From Usnea hakonensis (lineage: Eukaryota > Ascomycota > Lecanoromycetes > Lecanorales > Parmeliaceae): a stretch of 30,225 nt of DNA. The notes beneath the pieces were generated by a model that worked only from the letters and a program-made list of their open reading frames with translations, ran no database searches and was not told the DNA's origin. The position numbers and the translations under genes are program-made. Numbering within the stretch: the first letter of the stretch is position 1; every line of letters begins with the position of its first letter. Shown piece by piece: positions 29,641-30,225 of the stretch. The stretch covers positions 1 to 30,225 of the forward strand of contig BLJB01000409.1 of assembly GCA_013423325.1 (NCBI GenBank), given 5' to 3'.

Positions 29641-29889
29641 AAATAGACTAGAAATAATTATTATCTATAATAATAATTAAAAAGTTATTATATTATTAAA
29701 GAATCTAAAATCTTATAATTATATTAAATATATTAATATTATTAATTATTTCTATAAAGAGAAGGTAGCTAATAAATTAGTAGTTTTTAAATATACTCTT
29801 ATTAATTTATAAGTTACTAATAGATTAATTAAGGCTCTTTCTAGAGATAAGTTTAAAATATTTTATAAAATTATTAATCTAAAATAATT
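29641..29889 (+). pseudogene. remnant of a second copia RNase H, strongly RIP-decayed
   Basis: The plus-strand frame reads IIIIYNNN, stop, KVIILLKNLKSYNYIKYINI, then NYFYKEKVANKLVVFKYTLI and TNRLIKALSRDKFKIFYKII. This matches in order the copia RNase H end seen clearly at 21420-21650 (IYYNN, GAIVLAKNP, TKHIDI, YHYVREQV, QLADGLTKAL, DKFDRFRDLIGL). The sequences differ enough that it is a different copia family, not a copy of the element at 3614-22635. No LTR or polypurine tract is visible after it. Confidence 0.7.
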
Positions 29890-29992
29890 AAATTAATAAC
29901 TAGATAGTCTATAAGAGTTATTTATATCTTTTCTAATCTTTAGTTATTAAGATTAATCTATAATATACCCCTTCTAGGGATATGAATTATAT
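29890..29992. other. AT-rich spacer
   Basis: Short decayed stretch between the copia remnant and the second LINE copy. No supported feature. Confidence 0.4.
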
Positions 29993-30005
29993 CTCGTGAT
30001 GAAAG

Positions 30006-30225
30006 ATGAAGTACAACAACCAATATGAAGAGACGCCATTCACGATAGGTGGGGAACCAGGGAAGGAAGAGACACTGCTAGATANNNCACTCCTTCGGAG
30101 GAAGAGAGGCATAACGACGCGGAAATAGAATAGGACGCGACTACCGCACCTATAGTATCAACAAGACTAGGAGGGGGCCTAGATATAATACTTCTAATAC
30201 TTAAGACGCTATTCGGGCAAGTACC
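30006..30225 (+). pseudogene. Tad-like LINE ORF1, second copy, partial
   Basis: The ATG at 30006 opens MKYNNQYEETPFTIGGEPGK, the less mutated form of the frame at 27415. After an NNN gap the matching frame resumes one base out of phase, reads RHNDAEIE and then a TAG, and continues DATTAPIVSTRLGGGLDIIL to the window edge. The TAG is shared by both copies. The rest of the element lies outside the window. As a source of the true ORF1 sequence this copy is better than the first. Confidence 0.7.
30085..30087. other. assembly gap (NNN) of wrong size
   Basis: Three N bases stand where the other copy has about 16 bases (27494-27509), judged by the flanking matches. The gap is therefore undersized by about 13 bases and shifts the frame artificially. 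Confidence 0.8.

Larger units (their letters stand above)
29993..30225 (+). repeat. direct repeat unit 2 (5' end of LINE ORF1)
   Basis: Similar to 27406-27655 but with most CA and TG kept, so this copy has suffered little RIP. It runs off the right edge. Confidence 0.85.

Noticed and set aside
27406..30225. The two 245-bp direct repeats as LTRs of one element
   Set aside because: They contain the start of a protein-coding frame with an ATG and no TG...CA boundaries; the sequence between them lacks an ordered gag-pol.

Overview
The window looks like an AT-rich, gene-poor, transposon-filled block from a filamentous ascomycete (Pezizomycotina-type) genome that has been through repeat-induced point mutation (RIP). 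The evidence is in the sequence. CpA and TpG dinucleotides are almost absent over long stretches while CpG, CpC and CpT survive. Decayed coding frames are broken almost only by TAA and TAG, where Gln or Trp codons would be expected. Zinc-binding Cys and His codons read as Tyr. I see no intact host gene, tRNA, rRNA or CRISPR array, and I cannot name the species.

Layout: (1) 1-150 is a short CA/TG-retaining edge with an open minus-strand frame leaving the window. (2) 150-3608 and 22641-24422 are the two halves of a very AT-rich, RIP-decayed sequence, probably coding on the minus strand, family unknown. (3) A Ty1/copia retrotransposon (3614-22635, TSD ATTTA, LTRs of 122 and 121 bp) splits that sequence. 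(4) A Ty3/gypsy chromovirus on the minus strand (4933-16588, TSD CGAGT, two 228-bp LTRs) splits the copia element upstream of gag. (5) A two-gene DNA transposon of PIF/Harbinger type (7432-11202, 15-bp TIRs, TA target) splits the chromovirus pol gene between RNase H and integrase. Removing each insertion plus one target-site copy gives continuous reading frames, so the nesting order is well supported: old AT fossil, then copia, then gypsy, then DNA transposon.

Right of the nest, 24423-24482 is a 60-bp element with its own 5-bp target duplication. After it come AT-rich decayed sequence with tandem repeats (24488-27405), a decayed Tad-like LINE ORF1 (27415 to about 29030), a less mutated patch (29031-29640), a remnant of a second copia RNase H (29641-29889), and the start of a second, less mutated LINE ORF1 copy (30006 to the window end) that contains an NNN gap.

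RIP intensity follows the nesting. It is strongest in the outer fossil, intermediate in the inner parts of copia and gypsy, and weakest in the DNA transposon and at the outer ends of the LTR elements. Every gene here is, or was, part of a mobile element. None is expected to make a full-length protein unless a better-preserved copy exists elsewhere. Residue statements are read by hand from the window; no database search was run.
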